A stretch of 64,000 nt of DNA from Rhodoferax sp. (lineage in GTDB: Bacteria; Pseudomonadota; Gammaproteobacteria; Burkholderiales; Burkholderiaceae_C): NCBI RefSeq assembly GCF_013297935.1, contig NZ_JAAFIX010000001.1:372001-436000 (forward strand), read 5' to 3'. Below, in pieces: positions 34,712-43,822 of the stretch. The position numbers were made by a program, and so were the translations under genes. The number at the start of each line of letters is the position of its first letter. The first letter of the stretch is position 1. The notes below the pieces were generated by a model, which made no database searches, was not told the DNA's origin, and worked only from the letters and a program-made list of their open reading frames with translations.

Positions 34712-35742
34712 TGCTGCTGCAAGTCACCCACGAAACCCGCTACGACTACCAACCTGCCGTCGAAACGGCGCAGCATGTGGCGTACCTCGAACCCCGGGCC
34801 CATGGCAGCCAGCAGGTGTTGAGCCACAGCCTGGTCATTAACCCGCAGCCGGCGCAGCAACGCAGTGCCCCAGATGTGTTCGGCAATCACCGTTGTTTTT
34901 TCTCGCTGCAAGTACCGCACAGTGTTTTGCAGGTCAGGGCCTGCAGCCTGGTGTCCACCCGCGCACATGACACGCCCCAGAGCAGTCTTCCCTGGGAAAC
35001 GCTCCGGGACCGGCTGCGCTTTCAGGCCGGCGCGGCCTATGAGGCGGCGGCTGAGTTTGTGTTTGCGAGCCCGTTTGTGCCGCGCCAGCTGGAGTTTTCC
35101 GGCTATGCGCGCCCGAGCTTTACGAGTGGCACCGATTTGATCGGCGTGGCTATGGACCTGATGGAGCGGATTCACACCGACTTCACCTACGAGACCCACA
35201 GCACCCAGATCAACACACCGGCTCTGCAAGCGCTGGAGCAACGCAAAGGTGTGTGCCAGGACTTTGCCCACATCATGCTGGCCTGCTGGCGCAGCATGGG
35301 CCTGCCGGCGCGCTATGTCAGCGGCTACCTGCTGACGCAACCGCCCCCGGGGCAAGTCAAGCTGATCGGTAGCGATGCGTCGCACGCCTGGGTGAGTGTG
35401 TATGTGCCGGACCTCCCTACCGGTGCGCAGTGGGTGGACTTTGACCCCACCAACAACCGCTGGGGTTGGCATGCTCCGGGCGCCGATTACGTGACCGTGG
35501 CCACCGGCCGGGATTTCGGTGATGTGTCGCCGCTGCGCGGGGTGATTCATGGCGGCTCCCGGCACACGCTGTCGGTGGGCGTCACCGTCGAAGAAATCCG
35601 CACCGACAACCTGCACACCGGTATCACTGACCATAATGACGTGCCTGCGACTGCAGCCCCGCCCCCAACACAGACGCAGAGCCAGGGTCAGGGTCAGGGC
35701 ATGTCGCAATCGCAATCACAGTCCCAAACTCAGTCCGACTGA
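34711..35742 (+). CDS. Transglutaminase-like protein with Gln/Ser-rich tail
   Basis: The 343-residue protein has a transglutaminase N-terminal domain (LLQVTHETRYDYQPAVETAQ), and a core with Cys in QRKGVCQDFAHIMLACWRSM (about residue 185), His in SDASHAWVSVYVP and Asp in DFDPTNN. It is the standard partner of CP-ATP-grasp/alpha-E proteins and overlaps that gene by one base. The last 25 residues are almost only Gln, Ser, Gly and Thr, encoded by imperfect 6-bp repeats (CAGGGT, CAATCG/A and similar) near 35680-35735, so the tail could vary by slippage. A shorter tail of the same type ends the ATP-grasp protein at 20649. Confidence 0.92.
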   Translation: MLLQVTHETRYDYQPAVETAQHVAYLEPRAHGSQQVLSHSLVINPQPAQQRSAPDVFGNHRCFFSLQVPHSVLQVRACSLVSTRAHDTPQSSLPWETLRDRLRFQAGAAYEAAAEFVFASPFVPRQLEFSGYARPSFTSGTDLIGVAMDLMERIHTDFTYETHSTQINTPALQALEQRKGVCQDFAHIMLACWRSMGLPARYVSGYLLTQPPPGQVKLIGSDASHAWVSVYVPDLPTGAQWVDFDPTNNRWGWHAPGADYVTVATGRDFGDVSPLRGVIHGGSRHTLSVGVTVEEIRTDNLHTGITDHNDVPATAAPPPTQTQSQGQGQGMSQSQSQSQTQSD

Positions 35743-35761
35743 CCGCTTCCCTTGGATCTGA

Positions 35762-35811
35762 TTGCTACTATTTTTATAGCTACTTGCGCATATACCAATT
35801 GGGCTAACGGC
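35762..35811 (+). repeat. Dispersed ~50-bp repeat copy (well conserved)
   Basis: The copy has TTGCTACTATTTTTATAGC, TACTTGCGCATATACC and GGGCTAACGGC. It lies just upstream of the RidA-like gene. Confidence 0.8.
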
Positions 35812-35841
35812 AATTTTTATCACAAACCAGAGAGAACTTTC

Positions 35842-36300
35842 ATGAGCATTTACGACAAACTCACCGCACTCCAGATTACCTTGCCCCCGGTCTCTATTCC
35901 TGCGGCTGCCTACGTGCCTTTTGTGCAAACCGGCAATCTGGTGTTTCTGAGTGGTCACATTGCGAAAAAAGACGGTGCCGTCTGGGCGGGCCAACTGGGA
36001 AAAAACATCAGCACCGAAGAAGGCAAAGCAGCTGCCCGCGCCATCGCCATCGACCTCATGGGAACTCTGCACGCCGCAGTGGGTGACCTGAACAAGGTCA
36101 AGCGCATTGTCAAAGTGATGTCGCTGGTCAACTCCACCGGCGACTTCACCGAGCAGCACCTGGTGACCAATGGCGCCAGCGAACTCTTGGGCGAGGTCTT
36201 CGGACCGCAAGTGGGTGCCCATGCTCGCAGCGCCTTCGGTGTGGCCCAGATTCCTATGGGTGCCTGTGTTGAGATCGAGTTGATTGCTGAAATCGCTTAA
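35842..36300 (+). CDS. RidA family protein (YjgF/YER057c/UK114)
   Basis: The 152-residue protein resembles the RidA superfamily, whose archetype hydrolyses reactive enamine/imine intermediates. The core GNLVFLSGHIAKKDGAVWAG and the C-terminal RSAFGVAQIPMGACVEIELI, including the position of the conserved Arg, are typical. It is longer than E. coli RidA (128) and belongs to the TdcF-like long forms sometimes labelled endoribonuclease L-PSP. An AGAGAG motif precedes the ATG. It is monocistronic, with a repeat upstream and a terminator downstream. Confidence 0.9.
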   Translation: MSIYDKLTALQITLPPVSIPAAAYVPFVQTGNLVFLSGHIAKKDGAVWAGQLGKNISTEEGKAAARAIAIDLMGTLHAAVGDLNKVKRIVKVMSLVNSTGDFTEQHLVTNGASELLGEVFGPQVGAHARSAFGVAQIPMGACVEIELIAEIA

Positions 36301-36328
36301 GCGTTTCCGGCTGATCTGACCACCTCAA

Positions 36329-36354
36329 AACGCTGCTCCGGCAGCGTTTTTTTT
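36329..36354 (+). terminator. Rho-independent terminator after the RidA gene
   Basis: AACGCTGC-TCCG-GCAGCGTT followed by a run of T residues, 28 bases past the stop, is a strong intrinsic terminator. Confidence 0.88.
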
Positions 36355-36373
36355 ATGCCGGGAGAAACCCGCC

Positions 36374-37930
36374 TTATTGGGCGTGGCGGGTATCGACCTT
36401 GAACACGGCCACCGCCTGCGCCAGCTGGGCCGCCTGATCGCGCAGGCTTTCCGCGGCAGCGGCGCTCTCTTCCACCAGGGCAGCGTTCTGCTGGGTCATC
36501 TGGTCCAGATTGGAAATGGCGTGATTCACATCGGCAATACCGCTACTCTGCTCGCTGGACGCGGCAGTGATCTCACCGATCACGTCTGCCACGCGGCGCA
36601 CACTCTGCACGATCTCTTGCATGGTCGCCCCGGCGGTGGTCACCAACTGGGTGCCGTGCTCCACCTTGTCGACCGAGGTACCGATCAGCGCCTTGATTTC
36701 TTTAGCGGCTTCGGCGCTGCGACCGGCTAGCGAACGCACTTCAGAGGCCACCACCGCAAAGCCCCGCCCCTGCTCTCCGGCACGGGCTGCCTCGACGGCC
36801 GCATTCAGGGCAAGAATGTTGGTCTGAAACGCAATGCCGTCGATCACGCCAATGATGTCCGCAATTTTTTTGCTGCTGGCATCGATGTCCTGCATGGTCC
36901 GCACCACCTGGGTCACGACTTCGCCACCCCGCTGAGCCACACTCGATGCGTTCGCGGCCAAGGTGCCGGCCTGCTGGGCGTTGTCAGAGCTCAGGCGCAC
37001 GGCCTGGGTCAAGCTGTCCATGCTGGATGCGGTGGAGGCCAAGTTGCTGGACGTCTCTTCCGTGCGCTGCGCCAAGTCGTTGTTACCGGTCGCAATTTCA
37101 CTGCTGGCGGTGGCAATGCTGTCGGTGCTGTGGCGCACCTGGGACACCATGAGGGACAGGGCACGGTTCATGGCGGAAAGAGAGCGCATCAGGTCACCGA
37201 ACTCATCGGCCCGTGATTCATCCACCGCGGAGCTCAGGTCGCCCTCGGCAATGCGGGCAGCCAAGGCATTGGCCTGCACCAGTGGTTGCTTGATGGAGCG
37301 GATCAGAAAGCCCGCCCCGATCAAAATGCCCCCGATCAGCAGCACCAGACCACCGGCTGACAACACAATCAGCTTGCGACCCTCGGTCTCAAAATTTTCG
37401 CGCAGGCTTTCGCTGGCGGAGTCCTGCATCGCAACAAAATCGGCATGCCCTTTTTGCAGCGCCAGCACGGCAGGCCGGTATTGGGTTTCGACAAATGCCG
37501 GCATTTCAGCGGGTTTGGTGACCTTGAGCAGCGCTGTCTGGCTAGTCAGGTCATTCAAAGCCTTTCGCAAGGTGGCAATTTTGGCGAGCTGCTGGCGGTC
37601 CTGCTCGGTGAGCTGACTCGCCTCAATGGTTTTTTGAAGTTCCTCAATGCGGCTGTTGCCGGCACTGATTTCGTCTTTGAAGGCCTTGGCTACCCCGGGG
37701 TCGGTCGACACCACGACCGCATAAGCGCGGGTGGCGTTCACGTCTTCCAAGGCTGCCAACTGGTTGGCGTGCTTGATCTGGGTGACCATGGCGGCATTAA
37801 CTGCGCCGTAGGCTTCCCGCGACTTGCGGGACTGCAGTGCTGTGAAAGCAATGATGAGCGCTAGAGCCACGACCATCACGACCATGGCCGACCACAATTT
37901 GGTGGCCAACCGCATCCGGCTGAACTGCAT
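36374..37930 (-). CDS. Methyl-accepting chemotaxis protein
   Basis: The 518-residue transmembrane receptor should report ligand binding to CheA/CheW. It has an N-terminal membrane helix ([20 protein letters not shown]), a helical periplasmic sensor of about 150 residues resembling 4HB_MCP, a second helix ([20 protein letters not shown]), a HAMP domain and the signalling tip with [20 protein letters not shown]. There is no NWETF-type CheR/CheB pentapeptide at the C-terminus (it ends KVDTRHAQ). AAGGAG lies before the ATG. No other chemotaxis genes are nearby; ligand unknown. Confidence 0.95.
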   Translation of the reverse strand: MQFSRMRLATKLWSAMVVMVVALALIIAFTALQSRKSREAYGAVNAAMVTQIKHANQLAALEDVNATRAYAVVVSTDPGVAKAFKDEISAGNSRIEELQKTIEASQLTEQDRQQLAKIATLRKALNDLTSQTALLKVTKPAEMPAFVETQYRPAVLALQKGHADFVAMQDSASESLRENFETEGRKLIVLSAGGLVLLIGGILIGAGFLIRSIKQPLVQANALAARIAEGDLSSAVDESRADEFGDLMRSLSAMNRALSLMVSQVRHSTDSIATASSEIATGNNDLAQRTEETSSNLASTASSMDSLTQAVRLSSDNAQQAGTLAANASSVAQRGGEVVTQVVRTMQDIDASSKKIADIIGVIDGIAFQTNILALNAAVEAARAGEQGRGFAVVASEVRSLAGRSAEAAKEIKALIGTSVDKVEHGTQLVTTAGATMQEIVQSVRRVADVIGEITAASSEQSSGIADVNHAISNLDQMTQQNAALVEESAAAAESLRDQAAQLAQAVAVFKVDTRHAQ

Positions 37931-38001
37931 TCCAATCTCCTTTAATTATTCTGTAATTTAACCATGTGACGTTGGTGCACAGAATGGAGAAAAGAGAGGA
38001 C

Positions 38002-38475
38002 TTACCCTGCCAAACGCCAGATACCCTGACCCTGAACGGAGGCCAGCTCAGCGTCGGACACCCGGTGGGGCGCAATCTCGGCTAGAGGCAGCAGCACAAA
38101 GGCGCGCTCGGTCATGCGCGGGTGCGGCACGGTGAGCGTGGGCCCCTCCATGCGGGCACTGCCGTAAAGAAGTAGGTCGAGGTCAAGGGTCCGTGGCGCA
38201 TTGCGGTAGGGGCGCTCCCGCCCGGCGGAGGCCTCTTGGTGCTGCAAAGCCTCCAGCAGCGCCGGTGCCGTCAAGCGGGTTCGCACCCATGCGACAGCAT
38301 TCACGTAGTCCGGCCCGCTGGAGTCCACCGGCGTGCTGCCGTAAAGCCCGGAGGCCGCCAGCAACTCCGTGTACGGTAACTCAGCCAAGCGCGCCAAGGC
38401 CTGCCGGAGTGCCGCCATAGGTTCACCCAGATTGGCACCGAGGCCGATAAAGGCCTCGACCGGCTCCCGCACCAC
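38002..38475 (-). CDS. folK: HPPK, 2-amino-4-hydroxy-6-hydroxymethyldihydropteridine pyrophosphokinase
   Basis: FolK transfers pyrophosphate from ATP to the pterin precursor of folate. The 157-residue product has FIGLGANLGEPMAALRQAL at its start, the family signature RTLDLDLLLYGS and HPRMTERAFVLLPLAEIAP. Two GTG codons follow each other at the start; the first, at 38475, has AAGG about 8 bases upstream and lies 8 bp after the pcnB stop. The pcnB-folK order is the same as in many gamma- and betaproteobacteria. Confidence 0.95.
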   Translation of the reverse strand: MVREPVEAFIGLGANLGEPMAALRQALARLAELPYTELLAASGLYGSTPVDSSGPDYVNAVAWVRTRLTAPALLEALQHQEASAGRERPYRNAPRTLDLDLLLYGSARMEGPTLTVPHPRMTERAFVLLPLAEIAPHRVSDAELASVQGQGIWRLAG

Positions 38476-38483
38476 GACCCGCC

Positions 38484-40061
38484 TTATTCGGCTGCTGTGT
38501 CGCCCGCACCTGCGCTGCGGCCGGCATTGCTGCGGCGGCGGCGCTTGCGCTTGCGGGGGGCATCCCCTAGCTCTTGCGGTGCGTCAGGCAAGGCGCCTTC
38601 AGCCGGTCCGCGTGGCTCGGCGTCGGCCGCACGGGGCTCACGGGCTGGCTTGGCGACGCGAGGGCCTTTAGGGGCTTGCTTGCGTTGCTGCTGCTGTTCG
38701 GCACGCACCTGGTCCACCATGTCCTGGCGCACGTCGTCGCTGGCCATGCTGAATTCCTGCCACCAGTCGGCCAGCACTTCATCCACCTCACCGGCATCGG
38801 CGCGCAAGCGCATAAAGTCAAAAGCGGCACGGAAACGCGCTTGTTCCGCCATGCCAAAGGGGGTGCTGCCCACCCGCTTTTCGAACCGGGGCTGCATCAG
38901 CCAGATTTCGCGCATGTCGCCCGCGAGTTTGCCGCGGCCGGAGACATCGCCGATCCGGGCATTGAATACGTCTTCAATCGCATCTTGCAAGGCGGGGTGG
39001 CTATGCTCACCGCGGGCCTGGCGCTGGTCCCAGCCGTTGCGCACGTCGGCCCACAGCACACAAGCCAGCAAAAAGCTCGGGGCGACCGGTTTACCTTCGC
39101 CGACCCGGCGGTCCGTGTCTTTCAGAGCGGCCGCCACAAAGCTCTGGCCGGCGCGCTCCACCACCACATCGAGCAAGGGGTAAATGCCTGTCGACAAGCC
39201 CAGCAACTGGAGTTGCTCGATAGACGCCAGCGCATGCCCGGTCTGCAGGAGCTTGAGCATTTCGTCAAACAAGCGGCTCTGCGGCACGTCATTGAGCAGC
39301 TTCTGGCTTTTGACCAGCGGACCGGCGGTCTTGGGCTCCAACTTGAAGCCCAGCGGGCTCAGCTTGGCGGCAAAACGCACGGCGCGGATGATGCGCACCG
39401 GATCCTCGCGGTAGCGGGTAGCCGCGTCGCCGATCATCCGCAAGGTGCGGCTCTTGGAGTCCTTCAGCCCATTGTGGTAGTCCACCACGATCTGGGTTTC
39501 CGGGTCGTAGTACATGGCGTTGATGGTGAAGTCGCGGCGCACGGCGTCTTCTTCCTGCGGGCCCCAGACGTTGTCGCGTAGCACCCGGCCGGTGCTGTCG
39601 ACAGCATGCTTCAGGTGGGCCAGCTCGTTTTTGCTGGTGCGCTCATTGCCGGCCACTTGCTCTGCGGCGGCATTGTCGAGGTAGGCCCGGAAGGTGGAGA
39701 CCTCGATCACTTCGTGTTCACGCCCCCGGCCATACACCACGTGCACGATACGGAAACGCCGGCCGATGATGAAGGCGCGGCGAAATAGGCCCTTGACCTG
39801 CTCCGGCGTGGCATTGGTCGCCACATCAAAGTCTTTGGGCCGCAAGCCGACCAGCAGGTCTCGGACCGCACCGCCCACGACATAGGCTTCGAATCCCGCT
39901 TGCTGGAGGGTGCGCACCACATTGATGGCGCGGTCGTCAACCAGGTTGGGGTCGATGCCGTGCACGGAGACCGGTATTTCCACCCGTTTCCCGAACTGGG
40001 GCTTGCCGCCCGCCGCAGAAGGTGATTTACCCAGCAATTTATCGATGAATTTTTTGATCAA
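38484..40061 (-). CDS. pcnB: Poly(A) polymerase I
   Basis: PcnB adds poly(A) tails to RNA, promoting decay. The 525-residue protein has the class II nucleotidyltransferase head domain (EAYVVGGAVRDLLVGLRPKD with the catalytic DFDVATNATP), the neck region MIGDAATRYREDPVRIIRAV and a Lys/Arg-rich C-terminal tail of about 75 residues (RKRKRRRRSNAGR) that probably binds RNA. It starts with TTG at 40061, supported by TAGGA about 10 bases upstream. It is close to the HAD gene upstream and drives folK downstream. Confidence 0.95.
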   Translation of the reverse strand: MIKKFIDKLLGKSPSAAGGKPQFGKRVEIPVSVHGIDPNLVDDRAINVVRTLQQAGFEAYVVGGAVRDLLVGLRPKDFDVATNATPEQVKGLFRRAFIIGRRFRIVHVVYGRGREHEVIEVSTFRAYLDNAAAEQVAGNERTSKNELAHLKHAVDSTGRVLRDNVWGPQEEDAVRRDFTINAMYYDPETQIVVDYHNGLKDSKSRTLRMIGDAATRYREDPVRIIRAVRFAAKLSPLGFKLEPKTAGPLVKSQKLLNDVPQSRLFDEMLKLLQTGHALASIEQLQLLGLSTGIYPLLDVVVERAGQSFVAAALKDTDRRVGEGKPVAPSFLLACVLWADVRNGWDQRQARGEHSHPALQDAIEDVFNARIGDVSGRGKLAGDMREIWLMQPRFEKRVGSTPFGMAEQARFRAAFDFMRLRADAGEVDEVLADWWQEFSMASDDVRQDMVDQVRAEQQQQRKQAPKGPRVAKPAREPRAADAEPRGPAEGALPDAPQELGDAPRKRKRRRRSNAGRSAGAGDTAAE

Positions 40062-40091
40062 GTTCTTGTTCCTAACAGTCCTGCCCGCGGG

Positions 40092-40778
40092 TCAGGAGAA
40101 GAGCTCGAGTATGCGCCATCCACGCTGCTCGGCCAGTGCGCGCAAACGCGGATCGGGGTTGGTCGCTACCGCCACATCGGCTTTTTCCATCAAGGGCACG
40201 TCGTTGATCGAGTCCGAGTAGAAAGTTGTGTGCACAGAATCCCAGCTCAAACCACGGTCGGCCAGCCACTGATTGACGCGGGTGACCTTGCCCTCGCGGA
40301 ACGATGGCACTCCGGCGATCTCACCGGTGTACCAGCCGGTACCGCCGGGAGCATCGTCCGTCACCAGATCGACCGCAATCAGGTCTTCGACGCCGAAGGC
40401 TGCCGCAATCGGGCGGGTCACGAAGGCGTTGGTCGCCGTCACGATGATGACCGTGTCTCCCGCCGCCTGGTGGTCCTGCACCAGCTTCAGCGCCTGAGGT
40501 TGAATGGCTTTTTGGATCACATCCCTCATAAAGTCTACGTGTGCAGCTATCGATTTGCTAGCACCTTGCCGCACTACCGCAGCGGTGGCAAACCGGCAGT
40601 ACGCGTGAATATCCAGCGTACCGGCCTTGTAGTGCTCGTAGAACTCATGGTTTTTTTGCTTGAATACGTCGGCGTCCGTCCACCCCAAAGCGGTGGTGAA
40701 CTCGCCCCAGGAAAAATCCGAGTCCAGCGGAATCAGGGTGTGGTCCAGGTCGAACAAGGCAAGCTTTTTGACGGTCAT
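40092..40778 (-). CDS. HAD-IB family phosphatase
   Basis: The 228-residue HAD hydrolase (CicA/SerB-like) has the nucleophile motif LALFDLDHTLIPLDSD near residue 6, motif II TVIIVTATNAF and motif IV TTFYSDSINDVPLMEKAD. Substrates of this subgroup are probably phosphomonoesters; members next to hda and pcnB are a constant of burkholderialian genomes. Its start overlaps the hda stop by 4 bp. Residues around 70 (VRQGASKSIAAHVDFMRD) are encoded by a copy of the dispersed repeat, which makes this loop lineage-specific. Confidence 0.92.
   Translation of the reverse strand: MTVKKLALFDLDHTLIPLDSDFSWGEFTTALGWTDADVFKQKNHEFYEHYKAGTLDIHAYCRFATAAVVRQGASKSIAAHVDFMRDVIQKAIQPQALKLVQDHQAAGDTVIIVTATNAFVTRPIAAAFGVEDLIAVDLVTDDAPGGTGWYTGEIAGVPSFREGKVTRVNQWLADRGLSWDSVHTTFYSDSINDVPLMEKADVAVATNPDPRLRALAEQRGWRILELFS
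40521..40564 (-). repeat. Dispersed ~50-bp repeat inside the HAD gene
   Basis: On the minus strand it has TGCTAGCAAATCGATAGC, TGCACACGTAGAC and GAGGGATGTG, in the family order. It is translated in frame. Confidence 0.6.
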
Positions 40779-41458
40779 GTGTTTTCCAGCATGGATTTGA
40801 TAAGGGGAATCGTGATGGCGCGCTGGGTTTGCAGGGCGTAGCCATCCATCAGGTCGAGCAGCTCCATGAGGCTGCCCAGGTCACGGCTGAAGCGGCTGAG
40901 CATGAAGTCCATGACGTCATCGCTCAAAAACACGCCGCGTGCATCGGCGGCTTGGCGCAGCACACTGCGCCGCTCCGGCTCGCTCAGCAATTGCAGACTG
41001 AAAATATGCCCCCAGCCGAGACGGGTGCGCAAATCGTCCCGCAATTTGAGGTCTACCGGCGCCTGCTCACCTGCCGCCAGCACCGGCTTGTGGTGCGCGT
41101 GGGCGTTGACAAACCAGTTGAAGGCCGCATGTTGCTGCTCTGCGGTGAAAAGGTGCACATCATCCATGACGACGGCGGCCCACCGCTCGTCGAATTCGGT
41201 GGGCTCATCATTCGCGCCCAGCCAACCGACTTTGGCGCCTTGTTCGCGCAAGCCTTCGCGGGCGGCTTTGAGCAAGTGGGTTTTGCCACTGCCTTCGGGG
41301 CCCCAAAAATACGTGGGCACCGGGGAGCGGCTGCTGGAGTGGGACTTGTCTCCGATCCACAGCTCCAGATGTTTGAGTGCGGCCTCGTTGGGGCCGGCAA
41401 AGAAATTGGCCACCGTCGGGCCGGTGGACAAACCGATGTCCAGCGCGATCTGTTTCAT
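40775..41458 (-). CDS. hda: DnaA regulatory inactivator Hda
   Basis: Hda, with the DNA-loaded beta clamp, stimulates ATP hydrolysis by DnaA and limits re-initiation. The 227-residue product begins MKQIALDIGLSTGPTVANFF, containing a clamp-binding QxxLDIG-like element (QIALDIG). It has Walker A GPEGSGKTHLLKAAREGL and Walker B VVMDDVHLF, the DnaA-type AAA+ signature. It lacks the DNA-binding domain of DnaA, as expected. I chose the ATG at 41458 rather than the TTG at 41464. It overlaps the HAD gene. Confidence 0.93.
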   Translation of the reverse strand: MKQIALDIGLSTGPTVANFFAGPNEAALKHLELWIGDKSHSSSRSPVPTYFWGPEGSGKTHLLKAAREGLREQGAKVGWLGANDEPTEFDERWAAVVMDDVHLFTAEQQHAAFNWFVNAHAHHKPVLAAGEQAPVDLKLRDDLRTRLGWGHIFSLQLLSEPERRSVLRQAADARGVFLSDDVMDFMLSRFSRDLGSLMELLDLMDGYALQTQRAITIPLIKSMLENT

Positions 41459-41467
41459 ACGCAAAAA

Positions 41468-42550
41468 TCAACCAAGGTACAGGCGGCTGGCCAGGTAGCC
41501 GGCACGGGCCCGGCGGATCGCCACCAAAAGCACCGCACTGGCCGGCAGCGCCACCAGAACGCCTACAAACCCGAACAACTGGCCGAATGCCAACAAGGCA
41601 AAAATAACGGCCAAGGGGTGCAAACCAATACGCTCACCCACCAGACGCGGCGTGAGCACAAAACTCTCTAGGACTTGGCCTAAGCCGTACACCACGGCCA
41701 CCATCGCCAGCGGATAGGCAACCCCCTGGGCTGCCGAAAACTCCAGCAGTCCGGCAAACAGCGCCAGCACTAGGCCGACCCCGAAGCCCAGATAGGGAAC
41801 AAAAATCGCCAGCCCGGTGAAGATGCCGATGGGCAATGCCAGATCCAAGCCGAACAAGGCCAAGCCGACGCTGTAAGCCACCGCCAGAATCAACATCACC
41901 AACAGCTGGCCGCGCAGATACTGGCCTAGCACCTCATCGGACTCCCTCAGAAAGCTGTCAGTCGGCGCACGCAAGCGGGGCGGCACCAGTTGCCGCAGCT
42001 GCGCCATAAAGCGACTCCAGTCCATGAGCAGGTAAAACAAGGCGACCGGAATGAGAATGGCATTCCCGATCAGGGCAAACGCCACACTGCCGCCCAGTTT
42101 GAGTGAAGCCAGCACAGACCCGAAGGCGTCCTCCACATTGGCATTGAGGTACTTCATCACAAAGCTTTTGATGCTCAGCACATCCAGGTTCAGCTTGATG
42201 CCCCATTGGGCCAACAAGGGCTTGAGTGCTTCGTTCAGGCTGTCCAGCAACACCGGGAACTGCTCACGCATCAGGGGCATTTCTTTGGCAAGAATCGGCA
42301 CGATCAGGAGCAACACGCTCAGCACCGTGATCAAAAACACCACCTCCACCAGCACCACAGCCACCACGCGCGGGATGCGGCCCAGTCCGATGTCGTCAAT
42401 CCAATTAACCACAGGCGTGAGTGCATAGGCCAGCACAGCAGCCACGGCAAAGGGCGCCAACACAGGGGCCAGCAGCCACAAAACGAGGACGGCGAATGCT
42501 GCAATAGTGACCCATGCAGCGAATCTTTTTTGGGTGGGGGTGATGGGCAT
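41468..42550 (-). CDS. AI-2E family transporter (PerM-like)
   Basis: The 360-residue polytopic membrane protein has about eight hydrophobic helices and the family's conserved segments ([40 protein letters not shown] and [20 protein letters not shown]). Some relatives export autoinducer-2 or act as sodium/proton antiporters, but most are uncharacterised. It is the first gene of the perM-hda-HAD-pcnB-folK run and is divergent from purM, separated by 84 bp. Confidence 0.92.
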   Translation of the reverse strand: MPITPTQKRFAAWVTIAAFAVLVLWLLAPVLAPFAVAAVLAYALTPVVNWIDDIGLGRIPRVVAVVLVEVVFLITVLSVLLLIVPILAKEMPLMREQFPVLLDSLNEALKPLLAQWGIKLNLDVLSIKSFVMKYLNANVEDAFGSVLASLKLGGSVAFALIGNAILIPVALFYLLMDWSRFMAQLRQLVPPRLRAPTDSFLRESDEVLGQYLRGQLLVMLILAVAYSVGLALFGLDLALPIGIFTGLAIFVPYLGFGVGLVLALFAGLLEFSAAQGVAYPLAMVAVVYGLGQVLESFVLTPRLVGERIGLHPLAVIFALLAFGQLFGFVGVLVALPASAVLLVAIRRARAGYLASRLYLG

Positions 42551-42634
42551 GAGAGAAAGAGAAGGGGCAAACCCTTAAAATCTGGGCAAATTCTATCGGG
42601 GTCTGCCTCCGCTTCGCCCCAAACGCTACATCCC

Positions 42635-43684
42635 ATGACCCAATCTTCTGCCTCCACTCCCCTTTCTTACAAAGACGCTGGTGTCGACATCGTTGCCGGT
42701 GACGCACTGGTTGAGCGCATCAAGCCCTTGGCCAAAAAGACCATGCGCGAAGGCGTTCTGGCTGGTATCGGCGGCTTCGGCGCCCTTTTTGAAGTGCCCA
42801 AGCGCTACAAAGAACCCGTGTTGGTGAGCGGGACCGACGGTGTGGGCACCAAGCTGAAGCTCGCTTTTGAGTGGAATATGCACGACACCGTGGGTATCGA
42901 CTTGGTCGGCATGAGTGTGAACGACGTGCTGGTGCAAGGCGCCGAGCCGCTGTTTTTCCTGGACTACTTTGCCTGCGGCAAGCTCGATGTGGACACCGCA
43001 GCTGCTGTGGTGGGCGGGATTGCCAAGGGCTGCGAGCTGTCTGGCTGCGCCCTCATCGGTGGTGAAACCGCTGAAATGCCCGGCATGTACCCCGCGGGCG
43101 AATACGACTTGGCAGGTTTTTGCGTAGGTGCGGTCGAAAAATCCAAAATCCTGACCGGCGCCGACGTGAAAGCAGGCGACGTGGTGCTGGGGCTGGCCTC
43201 TGCCGGCGTGCACTCCAACGGTTTCAGCCTGGTGCGTAAATGTATTGAACGCGCAGAAGCTGCAGGCACGGTGCCCGCCACCCTGGACGGCAAACCTTTC
43301 AAGCAAGCCATCATGGAACCCACCCGCCTGTACGTGAAAAACGTGCTGGCTGCGCTGGCGGCCCACCCCATCAAGGCCCTGGCCCACATCACCGGTGGTG
43401 GTTTGCTGGAAAACATTCCCCGCGTGTTGCCCGACGGTCTGGCGGCGCACCTGGTCAAGGGCAGCTGGCCCCAAACCGAACTGTTCGGCTGGCTGCAAAA
43501 AACCGCCGGTATTGACGATATCGAGATGAACCGCACCTTCAACAACGGCATTGGTATGGTCGTGGTAGTCGATGCGGCGCACGCAGAAGCGACCGCAGCC
43601 ACCCTGCGCGCCAGTGGCGAAACCGTTTACACCGTGGGCGTGATTGCCGACCAGGGCGCAGGCGAGCAAGTCGTCGTACGCTAA
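42635..43684 (+). CDS. purM: Phosphoribosylformylglycinamidine cyclo-ligase
   Basis: PurM closes the imidazole ring to make AIR, the fifth step of purine synthesis. The 349-residue product has the family signature [40 protein letters not shown] and [20 protein letters not shown], and the C-terminal [13 protein letters not shown]. The ATG at 42635 matches family starts ([17 protein letters not shown]); the ribosome site is weak. The divergent perM gene is a conserved neighbour in betaproteobacteria. Confidence 0.97.
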   Translation: MTQSSASTPLSYKDAGVDIVAGDALVERIKPLAKKTMREGVLAGIGGFGALFEVPKRYKEPVLVSGTDGVGTKLKLAFEWNMHDTVGIDLVGMSVNDVLVQGAEPLFFLDYFACGKLDVDTAAAVVGGIAKGCELSGCALIGGETAEMPGMYPAGEYDLAGFCVGAVEKSKILTGADVKAGDVVLGLASAGVHSNGFSLVRKCIERAEAAGTVPATLDGKPFKQAIMEPTRLYVKNVLAALAAHPIKALAHITGGGLLENIPRVLPDGLAAHLVKGSWPQTELFGWLQKTAGIDDIEMNRTFNNGIGMVVVVDAAHAEATAATLRASGETVYTVGVIADQGAGEQVVVR

Positions 43685-43725
43685 AGCCCACCCGGAGGCG
43701 GCTTCAGCGGCCTCCAAGATTGCTG

Positions 43726-43770
43726 TTGCTAGAAATTTCATAGCTGTCCGCGCACGGCCTGTCTGGACTT
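43726..43770 (+). repeat. Dispersed ~50-bp repeat copy
   Basis: TTGCTAGAAATTTCATAGC, TGTCCGCGCACGG and a poor final block fit the family. It lies in the 138-bp gap between purM and the ParA-like gene. Confidence 0.65.
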
Positions 43771-43822
43771 TCGGCCTATTTGGGTCCAAACTCCGGCCAT
43801 CGTTGGTACGAGGACAGCATCT

